From Blepharisma stoltei (taxonomy: Eukaryota; Ciliophora; Heterotrichea; Heterotrichida; Blepharismidae): a stretch of DNA of 64,000 bases. Each line of letters opens with the position of its first letter. Position 1 is the first letter of the stretch. Where the stretch lies: NCBI GenBank assembly GCA_914767885.1, contig CAJZBQ010000005.1, positions 310,001 through 374,000 of the forward strand. The letters are read 5' to 3'. The notes beneath the pieces are model-generated. The model saw only the letters and a program-made list of their open reading frames with translations, searched no databases and was not told the DNA's origin. Made by a program: the position numbers and the translations under genes. Below are positions 1-10,361 of this stretch, one piece after another.

Positions 1-285
1 GCTGTAAAAGCAGTCTTAAAGCAGGACAAAAAAAAGATCCCAATTAAATTGGTCATTATGGACTGCAGTATGCCAGTCATGGACGGCTGAGAAGCGACTA
101 AAGAAATCAAAAGATTATGGGATACTGGAAAATTAAGTCATATGCCCGCTATTGTAGGGCATACAGCTTATAACTCTGATAAAGATGTCACCATGTGCTA
201 CGCATCAGGAATGGTTTCGTTCATCGCAAAACCAGCAAGTCCAGATATAATTTTGAAAACTGTTTCACAATATGTGCAATTTTAA
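1..285 (+). CDS. Response-regulator receiver domain, C-terminal end (5' partial)
   Basis: The frame is open from the first base to TAA at 283-285. It encodes a receiver domain core: VIMDCSMPVMDGWEA, where the Asp after Met is the expected phospho-acceptor, and a later AKPASP, where the Lys is the conserved one. The W of DGWEA is a TGA codon, so the gene needs UGA=Trp. The domain ends the protein, as in a hybrid histidine kinase, but everything upstream lies outside the window, so the kinase part is inferred. It would act in phosphorelay signalling. Confidence 0.85.
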
Positions 286-386
286 TATATATTATTTGTT
301 TATAATTAAAAGAATTTTATTTAACTTTATTTTTAAACAATAATATGATACACAGAACAATTGTCATAAAATTTGCTAACTTTAAA

Positions 387-1106
387 CTAGTATTTAGTTG
401 GGCTTGTTTCTCTTTCACAAAAAATTTGGTCAAAATTATCGTTATGTCAGGAAAGTTCAACGTCTTCTTTAGGATTATTTTCCACTACTGATCAAATATA
501 TGCATCAATAGGATCCCATATTGCTTTATTCCATCTCCCCGACTCGCATATTTCTTCTACCATCAAGTTGTAGTTTTTTTTAGTTTTAGGGTAAGGCTGC
601 GATATTAGTTGATTATGCTTAATATTTAGTTGAAGAATATCAGGCTCAATTGAATCAGACATAAGAGTCCAATAATCAAAATTTGAAGCAAATTCAGGAA
701 CCATCAGACTCAAAATGAATTCAATTGACTCAACGTCATCGTTTAGAGCTTTTTTGGAGTTTAATCCTGTGAAAAGAAGAACATAAATAGGGTTGTTATT
801 TCTTTCAGTTAATGACGCAGTTTCTATCAAGAAGCTTCAGTATATTATTTCAACTTCATTAAGCAGCAAAATATCAGCTACTTGGTTGATAATAATATAT
901 GAATCTGAAAGCATTTCTCGTACTTCAGGTGTTCTTGAAAGAGCATGAAGTAAAAACTGCCTTTTATAAGTTACGCCTTCCTCAAGAAAGGTTTTTCTGA
1001 TTGAAACATACTTATTATACAAACCATTATGGGAAAGTTCACTATCAAAGATTTGGCTCAAATGGCTGATTAAAGCAGTTCCATATTTTTGGCTTTGGTT
1101 AATCAT
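387..1106 (-). CDS. Hypothetical protein, 239 aa
   Basis: One continuous frame starts at ATG (MINQSQKYG) and ends at TAG 387-389. It contains in-frame TGA codons at 837-839, 492-494 and near 440, read as Trp. A standard-code reading would split it into two short ORFs. The composition is mixed, with a helical N-terminal half and no signal peptide or clear membrane segment. I do not recognise the family. About 790 bp of AT-rich DNA separates it from the C2-PX gene on the same strand. Confidence 0.6.
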
Positions 1107-1893
1107 GATTTTAATTATTATAAGCCACCAAAATATGGTGAGTCCTGAAAAGGCAAATGATTAGTGAGTTGCCCAAGAGATTTTCCCTAGAAGTATTGTG
1201 TATACCTATTTAATTAGATAGACACTAATGGTATAACATCTATTGTCTATCTTGTGCAAAATGAAATGGCTTTTTATTTATTAAATGGTGAAATTAATAT
1301 ATAATTAATAAATTGAAAGGAGCTGCAACAAATAAAAAGCTTAGACCTTATCTTCGACTTTAAAGCAACAAAAAAAAATAATTAATTTTTTATAAAGTCT
1401 TGATTCCTGGGCTGTCTTCTTAATTTGTGAATTTCTTTCTTTATTTTGCTTTAATTTTAGCAACAAATGCTTCTTACATTTTCTGGGGTTACGCAATTAA
1501 TTAATATTTGATTCAGTAAATGAAATCACTGCTTCAAATATTTTCAACAGTAGAAATACAATTAATTTATCTCAAGCCTACGACATTTAAGGGAAGAGCT
1601 GTTCAATTTATTCACCTTAAAAAAATATAATAAAGTTATGCTAAAAACTCACTTCTTAGTATGCTATCGGATGCAAGTCATTACAGATTTTTATTTAAGC
1701 TAAGCAAGGCCTTTCAGAAAAACAATTTAAAGTAGCTGATTGCATATATAAATAAGCAATATATTCGAGCATTTCTTAAACATTATTTAAAAAATTATTA
1801 AAAACATAAAACCTCACGTATTTTCAGATAAGGTTTACCCAATAACTATTATAATTTTTTTAGTCACAGCTTATATATAAACTCAGCATTAAT
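1107..1893. other. AT-rich intergenic region
   Basis: This stretch is strongly AT-rich with poly-A and poly-T runs. I see no coding frame, RNA gene or inverted-repeat element in it. It lies between two genes on the minus strand. Confidence 0.5.
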
Positions 1894-2769
1894 TTATTTT
1901 ATTTCTGCTGGCATATTAAGAAACTCACTAAATTCTTGACTTTTTTCGTGGTATCGATACTTCAAAACATAATTCAAAAACTTTTCCATGTCGATTTTTC
2001 TTTTCTGGAGGAGCTCTTCATTAAATTGACTTTTCAGTGAGACTAAATTAAATAGCGAAAAAGTCTTCCCAGGAAAGTACAATTTTTTTAATTCAGGAAA
2101 TTGCAAGACTAAGCTTTTTCTGATATTGTCTAATTGAGAGTATCTGAATTTTATTTTCCAGGAAAACCCATCTCTTCTTGTGACAGTCACTGTGTACTGG
2201 GTGAATAATTCGTTGTTTTTTACTGCTGACTCATAATCTGTGATTTCAGCATTATATTCCTTAAGACATTCAAGGCCGTAATATGTCAATTTTAAGCATA
2301 CAATTGGCTCTGAATAGTGATCTGGGTCCTCAACTTTTATTTCATTGCAAAATGGCTTGATAATTTGTGATTCTTCAAAAGAATCTCCGCAATTTAAATC
2401 TTGCTCAAGCTTTATTCACAATGTGGTTTCTTCAATGAATTGCTTTATCAGCTCTCTAGGAATCGCAAAGCCAGCTAGCATTATGTCGCCATCAAATTCA
2501 TCTCGATCCATAAGACAACATTTTAGTGGCTTTTGGCTGTCTCCTGAGATTTCAAAAGTTTCGTCCCAATGCACTGTATTTGAAACATTTTTGGCAATTG
2601 TTGAGTAAGATCGAGACCCAGTTGAGATTTTTACATATGGTGTGAATTGTGAGCAATTCTCTGAGAAAGAGCCCAAGTTTCTAGCTTCAGACACTTTTAC
2701 TAAGAGATAAGGGAACTTATTAAAGCCAATTTCAGATGAGAAATCCGTTGTAGTAACACTTGAAACCAT
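1894..2769 (-). CDS. C2-PX domain protein, 291 aa
   Basis: The two frames at 2416-2769 and 1894-2289 are one gene joined through a TGA Trp codon at 2416-2418. Residues about 15-125 look like a C2 domain (PYLLVKVSEARNLG, then SNTVHWDETFEI, then LMDRDEFDGDIMLAG with acidic Ca-loop-like residues). Residues about 165-285 look like a PX phosphoinositide-binding domain (WKIKFRYSQLDNIRKSL, LQFPELKKLYFPGK, ELLQKRKIDMEKFLNYVL). Known PX proteins bind PI3P on endosomes, so a membrane-trafficking role is likely. Start is the first ATG, and the gene ends at TAA. The domain order C2 then PX is seen directly; calcium dependence is unproven. Confidence 0.8.
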
Positions 2770-2980
2770 TGCTATACTTTTGTAATACTCTTTTAAGAGT
2801 ATTTGAAAAAATTATCTTAGCTTAAATAACAAAAATCAATCATCAGAAAATTACAAGTAATATAAGCAAATAGGATTTTTACTTTAATTATTAAATCCTT
2901 TTTCTATCTGCACCCTCTTTGCTCAATAAGAGATTAAAGCAAAATACCCACTAATATATTAAAGCCACATCTTTAAAAGA

Positions 2981-3340
2981 ATGGGAAACAGAACAAGCAA
3001 CATTCCAACCCAAGTTCCATACGGAAATGATCACATGAGGATGCAAAAGCCAAAAGATCTGGAAATCAATAATGAGTTTGAATCTCCAAGGAAAGGCATG
3101 GCCCGGCCTCAGACCATGCCTTCCTCACCCAACTACCATCAGTCAGAGTTTGAAAGCCCAAGCAAGATTTATTCACCAAGGTTGCTTGGCAGAGTTTTTA
3201 GCCAGCTATCCCCACAAGCAATGACAAAAGCCTTTCATTTCCCTGACGAAGACCCAATTGATGCTGCCGGATATCATCACCGACAAGTTTCGAAGCATCA
3301 ACTATTCCAAGCTGAGGTTTACCATGAAACATTTAATTAG
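2981..3340 (+). CDS. Small N-myristoylation-motif protein, 119 aa
   Basis: The ORF runs from ATG to TAG. It begins MGNRTSN, which fits the N-myristoylation pattern (Gly2, Ser/Thr at position 5-6), so membrane tethering is plausible. The rest is polar and Pro/Ser-rich with repeated FESP motifs (EFESPRKG, EFESPSKI) that look like proline-directed kinase sites. No folded domain is recognisable. It lies head-to-head with the C2-PX gene, sharing about 210 bp of upstream DNA. Confidence 0.65.
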   Translation: MGNRTSNIPTQVPYGNDHMRMQKPKDLEINNEFESPRKGMARPQTMPSSPNYHQSEFESPSKIYSPRLLGRVFSQLSPQAMTKAFHFPDEDPIDAAGYHHRQVSKHQLFQAEVYHETFN

Positions 3341-3647
3341 TTCTTTAAGTTAGAAACTATTTGGCACTTCTGATTTAAATTTCTTCCCTTCCAAATAGCA
3401 GTTTCAGAAAATCTTTGAACCAAATTAATTTGTGGAATCATGCTAGAAAATCAACATATTTAAAATGGAGGTGGAATTAATTATCCAAAAGAAAATAAAT
3501 TTCTGCGCCAGATCTGCCACGAATTATTGAAAAATCAGTTATATTTTTACATTAATTAAAAGTCTCATAAAATTAAGGAGATTACAATTTAAATAAATTT
3601 TGTCAACTAAATGGAGTTATAAATATAATTTAAGGAAGAGACTCATA

Positions 3648-4061
3648 ATGGCCAACATGATAATGAGGCATACGACTATTTCACCAGTGAAATCAAGAGT
3701 AAACGATTGCACCGATCTCCTGAGCTTAAATTATATTTCTTCGAATCCGGTCAGAAAGGGATTCGAATATTCGAGCGAAAACAATTTCCAGTATTTTTCA
3801 AGAGCTGGAAATTCTTCAAAACATTCTCATAAGAAATCTTTCGATTTTTCAGGCAATAGCTTTGTTTCTGATGATCTAAAGAATAAAGTACTTTTTATTT
3901 AGATTTCAAGTCTTTTTGGTTCCCATAAACAAATTATGAATGAGCTATTAAATGATAAATCGTCTTATAATCAGCTTGATATTCAAGAAAAGTTGAAAGA
4001 ATTGAGCTTACAAAATTCCAAATTGGTATTGGAAAATATTGCATTGAAAAAGAAATTATAA
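3648..4061 (+). CDS. Small coiled-tail protein with a 15-nt intron, 132 aa
   Basis: Exon 1 runs from ATG 3648 to 3887 and exon 2 from 3903 to TAA 4059-4061. The 15-nt intron at 3888-3902 carries an in-frame TAG as its acceptor. Removing it joins DDLKNK to ISSLFGSHKQ in phase 0 and extends the frame by about 50 codons (414-15=399 nt). The N-terminal half is Ser/Asn-rich and the C-terminal half (LDIQEKLKELSLQNSKLVLEN) is a short coiled coil. I do not recognise the family. An upstream TTG at 3600 keeps the frame open but is not a likely start. Confidence 0.65.
3888..3902 (+). other. 15-nt spliceosomal intron
   Basis: The sequence GTACTTTTTATTTAG is exactly 15 nt, starts GT, ends AG and falls at a codon boundary. 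Reading through it gives an immediate stop, while removal continues the frame. Introns of 15-16 nt are characteristic of heterotrich ciliates. Confidence 0.8.
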
Positions 4062-4114
4062 ATAAATAGGCTAAATAGAGGCTTTAACTTAAAATTAATT
4101 ATTTAGAGTTTTAA

Positions 4115-4330
4115 GGTGTCCCCTGGTCGACAGGATGATTATCGAAGCTAAATGGGCTCACCCCTAAAGGTGCAAAACTAGTGAGGTCACCGAGCATATC
4201 CTACGCCACCTCTTTTTATCGGGTGAAAGACTACCTAAACAAATAGCTAGCAAGCCTCCACACTTCATGGGTAGCGTTGTCTCTCCTTTCTTCAAGTTGA
4301 CTCCTAATTACCATGGATGAGCCGCCAAAT
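4115..4330. repeat. GC-richer block, possible retroposon fragment
   Basis: A sharp rise in GC content relative to the flanks marks this block. It has no sustained ORF. It resembles in composition the retroposon blocks at 37.8, 39.0, 41.0 and 63.0 kb, but I could not align it to them by eye and see no clean target duplication. A structured non-coding RNA is an alternative. Confidence 0.3.
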
Positions 4331-4579
4331 TATTTTTGATAAAAAGTTCACTGTAAAACTGAACCCCATAAATAAAATCATGATAGAGAAAATAGCAGAG
4401 CTAACTTCTCTTAAACTGAATGCCATTTATATTTATATGCTAAATACAGGCAAATTTTTTAAAGATAATTAACACTTTTAAGGAGTAAATAGTATAGATA
4501 TACAGAGAGGAATGCTTAAATCATTCTAGAACAGCATAGCTAATCATCATTATTAAAACATGTTTATAATTATATTTGA

Positions 4580-5785
4580 TTACATTATGCAACAAGAAGA
4601 AGGTTTATATCCCACACATCCATTGCAGAATCAGTCTGGCTCTATTTCATAATTTTCCAATGAAATTGTTCTTGGCTGTATAGGAGTTTTTAAAGACTCT
4701 CTTGTCATTTCTTGTGATGGACTTTTCATTTCTTTATTACTTAGGGTAAAATTTTCAAAGTTTATCACATCCTGCTCTTCTTCCTTTATATTTTTCTCGT
4801 CATCTTGCATGAAGCTGAAAGCATTAGACTCGTTTTCGCACTTTTCCCATATTTCTTCTTTAAAATCCATGTTACTTGACAAAAAGCTGCTGCAGCCTTC
4901 AGGTCTGAATTCAGCATCAAAAGAATTATTTACTGTTTTATCAGGGGTAATTGCAATACTAGAGCAGCTTGACAAAGATTCTTCGCAATGGCTGTTTTTT
5001 AGTTGTGGAGGAGGCCAAAATCTTTTTAGATTATTAGCAGTTCCTCCGTATTTCATTTCCAGCTGATTTCTATTAAAATCTTTAATCAGAGCATTTTCAG
5101 TTTTGTCAACGATTTCAAATTTCTTATATGTATTAGATGGCAAAATATTAATTAATAGTTTCCATAATCGAGTTGGGTTGACCACATAAGCTTTGGCAAG
5201 TCTGCATTGATAATGAGTATATAACTCTGTTGCTAGTTTTCTTACATGATTTTGATTGACTTCATTAAAACCTTCAAAGTCTAATAGCATCACCCAATTT
5301 TCAATTTGTCCTGGAAGCAGCATAGAGTCAATTACAAATTCTAGTAAAAAGTAAGCACAAGCTATAAACTCTTGGTATGTGTATTCTGCCAATTTAGACA
5401 GCTTAAGTACAATTAAAGGCCGATAATAAATATCTCTGCCATGTATATAGACTCCACCTGAATTCAAAATATTTTGTACCAATGGGTATACATTCATATA
5501 GTTCGGCCACTGTGATTTTCAGTCCAAATGGGCTTGGATTGCTTCTTCTGCTTTTTTTAAGTCCCATCCTTGGCCATATAAAAATCTTAGCAGTTCGTCT
5601 TTTGGGATTTTATTAAAATTCTTTTCAAGCTGCCGAAGTGGCTGTAATTCTCAATCTTTGTATTCTTGCTTATTAAAAATAAGCCTTTCTACATAGCTAT
5701 CTGTTTCAATTAAAGCTTGCTCACCTTCAGGCCAATATAAATGTGAAGCTTTTGGAGGTGCATTTCTTGATTTGATTTTGTGCAT
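4580..5785 (-). CDS. Sec14-like CRAL-TRIO lipid-transfer protein, 401 aa
   Basis: The frame runs from ATG (MHKIKSRNAPPK) to TAA 4580-4582 through three or more TGA Trp codons. Residues about 60-90 match the CRAL-TRIO N-terminal helix motif (LRFLYGQGWDLKKAEEAI, then AHLDWK). Residues about 100-250 match the lipid-binding fold (GGVYIHGRDIYYRPLIV, NWVMLLDFEGF, AKAYVVNPTRLWKLL). The family moves phosphatidylinositol or other lipids between membranes. The last 150 residues are acidic and low-complexity, perhaps regulatory. The motif WKLLINILPSNTYKK corresponds to the family's segment for closing over the ligand. The start is the only upstream ATG in frame. Confidence 0.85.
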
Positions 5786-6201
5786 GATCTTTTAGACTCT
5801 TAACTTTAAATTATTTATGCCATTAATTCGTAGCAAATTTATTTATTTCGATAGCCCTAAATTTTATATATTTTTCTTCTTTTTTAACATAGGTAAGGAA
5901 TCAGAATTCTTGTTTTTATTTTTAGCTTCTAACCGCTTACATTTTTTGTAAAGATTATTTTAAATAAGTTTCTCAAATTATTTGTTTTATATTTACTACC
6001 CCGGTGATTTATTTTTGGGGTAAATTAGCCTACCCTTTAAATTGGATCAATTTTAATTTTTAGGGTTAAATGGCTTTGATGTTATTTAATTGGATTAATT
6101 TTAACCAAAATTAAAAAATTGCATGCATCTTACTACATTTTAAAATAGGGGAGTTAGGATAATGATTTAATGATAATTAGTGATATAAAATTTCAATTAA
6201 G
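5786..6201. other. AT-rich intergenic region
   Basis: The region contains a short direct-repeat-like pair around 6000-6075 (two GGGGTAAAT / GGGTTAAAT segments and two copies resembling TTGGATCAATTTTAA). No coding frame or RNA gene is seen. Confidence 0.4.
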
Positions 6202-6858
6202 CTAATTTTTTATGGAATAGCAGCCCCAGCCCTTTCCTTCTTCAATAATTCCGCTTGAAAGCATTCTTTGTAAATGATCAGGGAGGTTGTCAATTTTAGC
6301 ATCAAGCTGGTCTTTTATTTGCTTATCTGTCACCCCTCTTGGGTTTTTCCCTGGATTCGCCTTTTGTATAGCCTGCAAAATTATATCATCAACATTTACT
6401 TGAATTTTCTGCACTGGCGGCTGGTTCAGCTTTATATGCGCCCACACAACCCTAGCTAAAAATTCATCGACCTGTGTCCTTTTGTCCAATTTTTCAATCG
6501 AAGTCAAAACAACACTCACATTATCATGAAATTTTCTCAAATTCCCTGTAATATGCACATACTCTCCTTCCTTAAAATCCTCATCTCTCATTATGCTCGG
6601 TTTCTCGTCCCCTTTTTTATAAATCACAGCTGAAAATTCCCCAAATGAGTCCTTCAGTTTAAATTCAAATCTTAATGCTGTTTCCTGGATCTCTGAAATC
6701 CAGCCAACTGTTTCTATTGTATCCAAAGACCTGTCGTACCATTTAAATGTCTCGTCTTCACTTTTAGATATCTGAGTTAGCATAGACAAAGTGCAAGGCA
6801 GATACTGCTGAGATTTTCTTTCTGTTTGAAATCTTCCATATCCCGCGTTTGATTCCAT
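6202..6858 (-). CDS. RPA2: Replication protein A 32 kDa subunit, 218 aa
   Basis: The protein has the RPA32 layout. A short Gly/Gln-bearing N-terminus (NAGYGRFQTE) resembles the phosphorylated tail. A single OB fold spans residues about 40-140 (ETVGWISEIQETALRFEFKL, GEYVHITGNLRKF). A C-terminal winged helix follows (KNPRGVTDKQIKDQLDAK, MLSSGIIEEGKGWGCYSI). RPA binds single-stranded DNA in replication, repair and recombination, and the winged helix recruits repair partners. Length is a little below the usual 250-280 aa. The start lies only 7 bp downstream of the stop of the next gene on the same strand, so its promoter must overlap that gene. Confidence 0.9.
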   Translation of the reverse strand: MESNAGYGRFQTERKSQQYLPCTLSMLTQISKSEDETFKWYDRSLDTIETVGWISEIQETALRFEFKLKDSFGEFSAVIYKKGDEKPSIMRDEDFKEGEYVHITGNLRKFHDNVSVVLTSIEKLDKRTQVDEFLARVVWAHIKLNQPPVQKIQVNVDDIILQAIQKANPGKNPRGVTDKQIKDQLDAKIDNLPDHLQRMLSSGIIEEGKGWGCYSIKN

Positions 6859-6865
6859 TTATAAA

Positions 6866-7582
6866 TTAAGGGAACTTATAATTATTTACTAGATGAGAGT
6901 TAGCATGCTTATGCTTGGACTCAGGTGTATGGTCAGTTGTCCAAGAGCAAAGTGATAAATCTCGCTTAGACCTGCGAACTGGAGGAATTAATGATTTTTG
7001 ATTGGAAGGGATAAGGGGTTCTTGAGTGAAAAGTTTGGTGGGGATTTTTTGAATTGAAGGCATTTTAATTTTGGTTTCGCTTAAGCTTTTTCTGTACAGT
7101 GGCTGGGGATGAGTAATAAATGATTTACTTAAAAAATTCTTTTGCCTTTCTTTTGGTGGTTTTTGAGAGGTTTCAACACTTTTCCTAAGGTTTTTGAACG
7201 CTTTTAAATATTGCTCTTTACTTTTATAGTGAGTCTTGTTGGAAATTGAAAAATTCAAATCACTCTTTATATGTGACTGAAAAACATTGATGTACTGACG
7301 CATTACTTTTGGCTGATTTACGTCAGCGAGGCTAAAAGCAGGCTTTAGAATTGTGTGCTCTTTTGGTTGACGAGAATTATAAGCATGATTAAGTAGACGA
7401 AAAAAATTTGATTCAGGGTCATTATTTACAAAAGTAATTTTACTGTATAGCTGAGGATCTCCATTGAAAGATATCGAATTGATATCTGTAAACCCCTTTT
7501 TAGGCTTCAGAGGTTTGATAGATTTGGTAGCAAGTGAAAATAAAGGATTTTGAACTTGACTGGCTTGGATTTCAAGTGCCAA
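6866..7582 (-). CDS. Basic low-complexity protein, 238 aa
   Basis: An uninterrupted ORF from ATG to TAA lies directly upstream of RPA32 (7-bp gap). It is Lys/Ser/Pro-rich (KPLKPKKGFTDINSISF, RRSKRDLSLCSW) with scattered aromatic resid­ues and no recognisable domain, signal peptide or membrane segment. The style suggests a disordered cytoskeletal or nuclear protein. I do not recognise it. Confidence 0.6.
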   Translation of the reverse strand: MALEIQASQVQNPLFSLATKSIKPLKPKKGFTDINSISFNGDPQLYSKITFVNNDPESNFFRLLNHAYNSRQPKEHTILKPAFSLADVNQPKVMRQYINVFQSHIKSDLNFSISNKTHYKSKEQYLKAFKNLRKSVETSQKPPKERQKNFLSKSFITHPQPLYRKSLSETKIKMPSIQKIPTKLFTQEPLIPSNQKSLIPPVRRSKRDLSLCSWTTDHTPESKHKHANSHLVNNYKFP

Positions 7583-8173
7583 ACTTGACTTACTGTGTTC
7601 TAGTTCATCTTTTATATACTAATTTACGATAAAAAGCCCACTATGAGCATCTTTGGCTAGTCAAATATTAGCTGGCTTTCTAAATTATTTTTATGCGCGA
7701 ACCAAAAATACTTCCTGCTAGTTATTCTTCGTAGAAATGCATAGTATTGTAGGTATTACTTTGTCTGGATTTTTGTGTTCTGTACATGCTAATTTAATTA
7801 TGTGCACTTGTAGTTGAAATTATTTACAAAATTTAGAAATGGAGTTTTCTCTATTTAGCTGAAATTAATAAATATTATATAGCCATTTCATTGAGTTTAT
7901 CAATAATCCGGGTTTTGGCTAAATATTGTTTTATTTATAAATATAAATAGAAATGCTATTTATTTATAATTATTATTTTATTAACAAGAAATTTATATTC
8001 CAATGCATTTTTTGTTTCATTGAAAATACTCTGTATATAAAAAATCAATTAAGCCAAATTTAAGTTCTTTAAAACAAGAATTTAGCTTATTTTATTTCCA
8101 TTTTTGAAAAACTTGTTCCACTACAAAGAAAACTCATGAATTCAAGGTTTAAATATTGAATATTAATTATACT
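7583..8173. other. AT-rich intergenic region
   Basis: Low-complexity AT-rich sequence between the start of the basic protein and the stop of histone H4. No gene or repeat element is apparent. Confidence 0.45.
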
Positions 8174-8491
8174 TTAGCCTCCAAATCCGTAAAGAGTTCT
8201 TCCTTGTCTCTTTAATGCGTAAACAACGTCTAATGCAGTGACAGTCTTTCTTCTTGCATGCTCTGTATAAGTAACAGCGTCTCTTACGACACCTTCCAAG
8301 AATACTTTGAGAACGTTTCTTGTCTCGTCATAGACCAATCCGGAGAGTCTCTTAACACCTCCTCTTCTTGCGAGTCTTCTGATTGCAGGTTTGGTGATAC
8401 CTTGGATGTTTTCTCTTATAACTCTTCTATGTCTTTTCTTTGCTCCGACTTTTCCTAAGCCTTTGCCTCCTTTTCCTCCTTTTCCTCCCAT
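8174..8491 (-). CDS. Histone H4, 105 aa
   Basis: The histone fold is near-canonical ([49 protein letters not shown]). The N-terminal tail differs from the usual [20 protein letters not shown]: it reads [22 protein letters not shown], with Ser1 and Arg3 missing and an extra Lys before RHR, giving 105 rather than 103 codons. Lysines equivalent to K5, K8, K12 and K16 are broadly kept. The gene is intronless and divergent from H3, so the pair is probably co-expressed in S phase. Confidence 0.97.
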   Translation of the reverse strand: MGGKGGKGGKGLGKVGAKKRHRRVIRENIQGITKPAIRRLARRGGVKRLSGLVYDETRNVLKVFLEGVVRDAVTYTEHARRKTVTALDVVYALKRQGRTLYGFGG

Positions 8492-8688
8492 TTATATATA
8501 ATTATAATCTTTAATATAAGCGCTTAAATAGGTTGAAATTTATCTCATATTTATTCAATCTTATTTCTTATTGGCGGAATTTTTATAAATGTCTAATTTC
8601 TAAATTGCCCAATAAAATTCCAGATTCCATTATAAGAGGATCTTTATTGAAGATATAGGTGCGAAAATTCAAATTAGGATAATATATA
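8492..8688. promoter_or_regulatory. Divergent histone H4/H3 promoter
   Basis: These 197 bp lie between the ATGs of H4 (minus) and H3 (plus). Pyrimidine/AT-rich stretches near both starts (ATTTATATATAATTATAAT next to H4, AATATATA next to H3) are TATA-like. A shared bidirectional promoter is inferred from the arrangement. Confidence 0.6.
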
Positions 8689-9105
8689 ATGGCAAGAACA
8701 AAACAAACCGCAAGAAAAACTACCTCAGCAGGAAAAACCCCAAAAAAGCACTTGGCAACTAAAGCCGCCAAGAAAGTCTCAGCTACCACCTCCTCAGGTG
8801 TGAAAAAGCCACATAGATTTAGACCAGGAACAGTGGCCTTAAGAGAAATCAGGAAGTATCAAAAAAGCACCGAACTTCTTGTGAGGAAACTCCCATTCCA
8901 AAGATTAGTTAGAGAAATCGCTCAAGAATACAAGACCGACTTGAGATTCCAAAGCTCTGCTGTCCTTGCTTTACAAGAAGCTGCTGAAGCCTATTTAGTT
9001 GGACTTTTCGAGGACACCAACCTTTGTGCAATTCATGGAAAGAGAGTTACTATTATGCCTAGAGATATGCAGCTTGCAAGAAGAATCAGGGGAGAAAGAT
9101 CTTAA
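8689..9105 (+). CDS. Histone H3, 138 aa, with altered tail
   Basis: The globular domain is canonical ([55 protein letters not shown]). The tail is not. ARTKQTARK (K4, K9) is kept, but Ser10 is Thr. There is one extra residue before the K14 equivalent (TTSAGK for STGGK) and another between K27 and K36 ([13 protein letters not shown] for RKSAPATGGVKK). Arg26 becomes Lys and Ser28 becomes Val. The total is 138 codons against the usual 136. This is a divergent major H3 or a variant; the CENP-A fold features are absent, so it is not centromeric. Confidence 0.96.
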   Translation: MARTKQTARKTTSAGKTPKKHLATKAAKKVSATTSSGVKKPHRFRPGTVALREIRKYQKSTELLVRKLPFQRLVREIAQEYKTDLRFQSSAVLALQEAAEAYLVGLFEDTNLCAIHGKRVTIMPRDMQLARRIRGERS

Positions 9106-9314
9106 TAAATCCAATTTGATAAATAATTTACTTTTTCAAGCTTAAAATTTACTTTTATAATTTTTAATTTTTCCATTTCTTTATATTTGTTACAAAATTT
9201 TAAAAGAATAGTCATTCTTAATATTGTAAGTCTTCAAAAAAGTTTAATTTATTTTAATCCATCAAAAAATCGTTAAATTAATTCTCAAAGTTATCCATAA
9301 AAATTCCAAATAAC

Positions 9315-10343
9315 ATGAGTTCAGAAGAAGACTTAAATTCTTTCTTAAAATCAAACCGCAGTCTGCCAGAAACAGATAAAATACTCCACGAGCTTTTTAA
9401 ACAAGCGTTTATTACTAACTGCTCTCTAGATGATGCTAGCTGCACTCCAGAAGAGTTAAAAACACTTGAAGAGCTTGATACTCTTGAAATCTTAGAGAAC
9501 TTAAAAGACTTACTAACTGATCTTCTTAAATTCAAAAAAGATTATAAAACGTCAGATAAAGCTGAACTCGCCAAAAGAAGTGAACAATTTGAAGCCATGC
9601 TTCAGAAACTTGAAGCAGAAGTTCGAAATCACATCCGCATTGAACACCAGTTGAAGCTTCACATAGAAACTTCACAAGGCAAAGTCGATGAACTGGAAAA
9701 ACTTAAAGAAACTGCAAATAAGCAAATTAGGGACCTAGAAATTAGACTTCAAGAAAAACCTGCTGAAAATGAGAAAATTCGTCCAAGCTTGCATAGAGAT
9801 GCAGATAGAGTTAGGAAAGATTATGAAGAAAAATTAATAAAACTTGTTGACGCAGGAGAAAAAAGAGAAAAAATCATACATAAACTTGAGCATGAATGCG
9901 CAAAATTAAAAAATTTATTCGAAGAAAAATCAAAAGATTGCGAAAGATATAAAGAGGAATTAAATAAGTATAAAGAGAATACAATAAGTAAAGAAAAAAG
10001 ATTAGAAGGGCGTGGAGGGAATAACATCGACGATCTAAAGCGAAAAGTCGAAGAAAAAGCGATCGAACTAAACTGAATGCAGCAAAAAATTAAAGGAAGT
10101 GCGAAATCTCCCAGCCTGCAAGGCAAAGAAAGGAGAAGTGCCCGAAAATCCTTAGGCGAAATGGAATTAATAAAAAATTCAAGCCCTTATGGAATTCGAA
10201 GAGAATACACCGAACCTGCCCCCAAAAAAGATGAAAGACCTGGAACCTCTTTTAAAAAACCCCGAAGCTCTTCAAGAGGTCACATCCGAAGCCACTCAGA
10301 GCACGAGCGCCCAGCGAGCTCGAAACGAATCCCGTTACACTAA
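9315..10343 (+). CDS. Coiled-coil protein, 342 aa
   Basis: The frame runs ATG 9315 to TAA 10341-10343 across one TGA Trp codon at 10074-10076 (IELN-W-MQQK). Residues about 75-260 are a long charged coiled coil (KLEAEVRNHIRIEHQLKLH, KLEHECAKLKNLFEEKSKD). The last 90 residues are basic, Ser/Arg-rich and probably disordered (KPRSSSRGHIRSHSEHERP). This fits a centrosomal/cytoskeletal scaffold, but no specific family is recognised. It is convergent with the SIAH gene, with stops 18 bp apart. Confidence 0.7.
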
Positions 10344-10361
10344 TTGTTAATTTTAAAAAAT

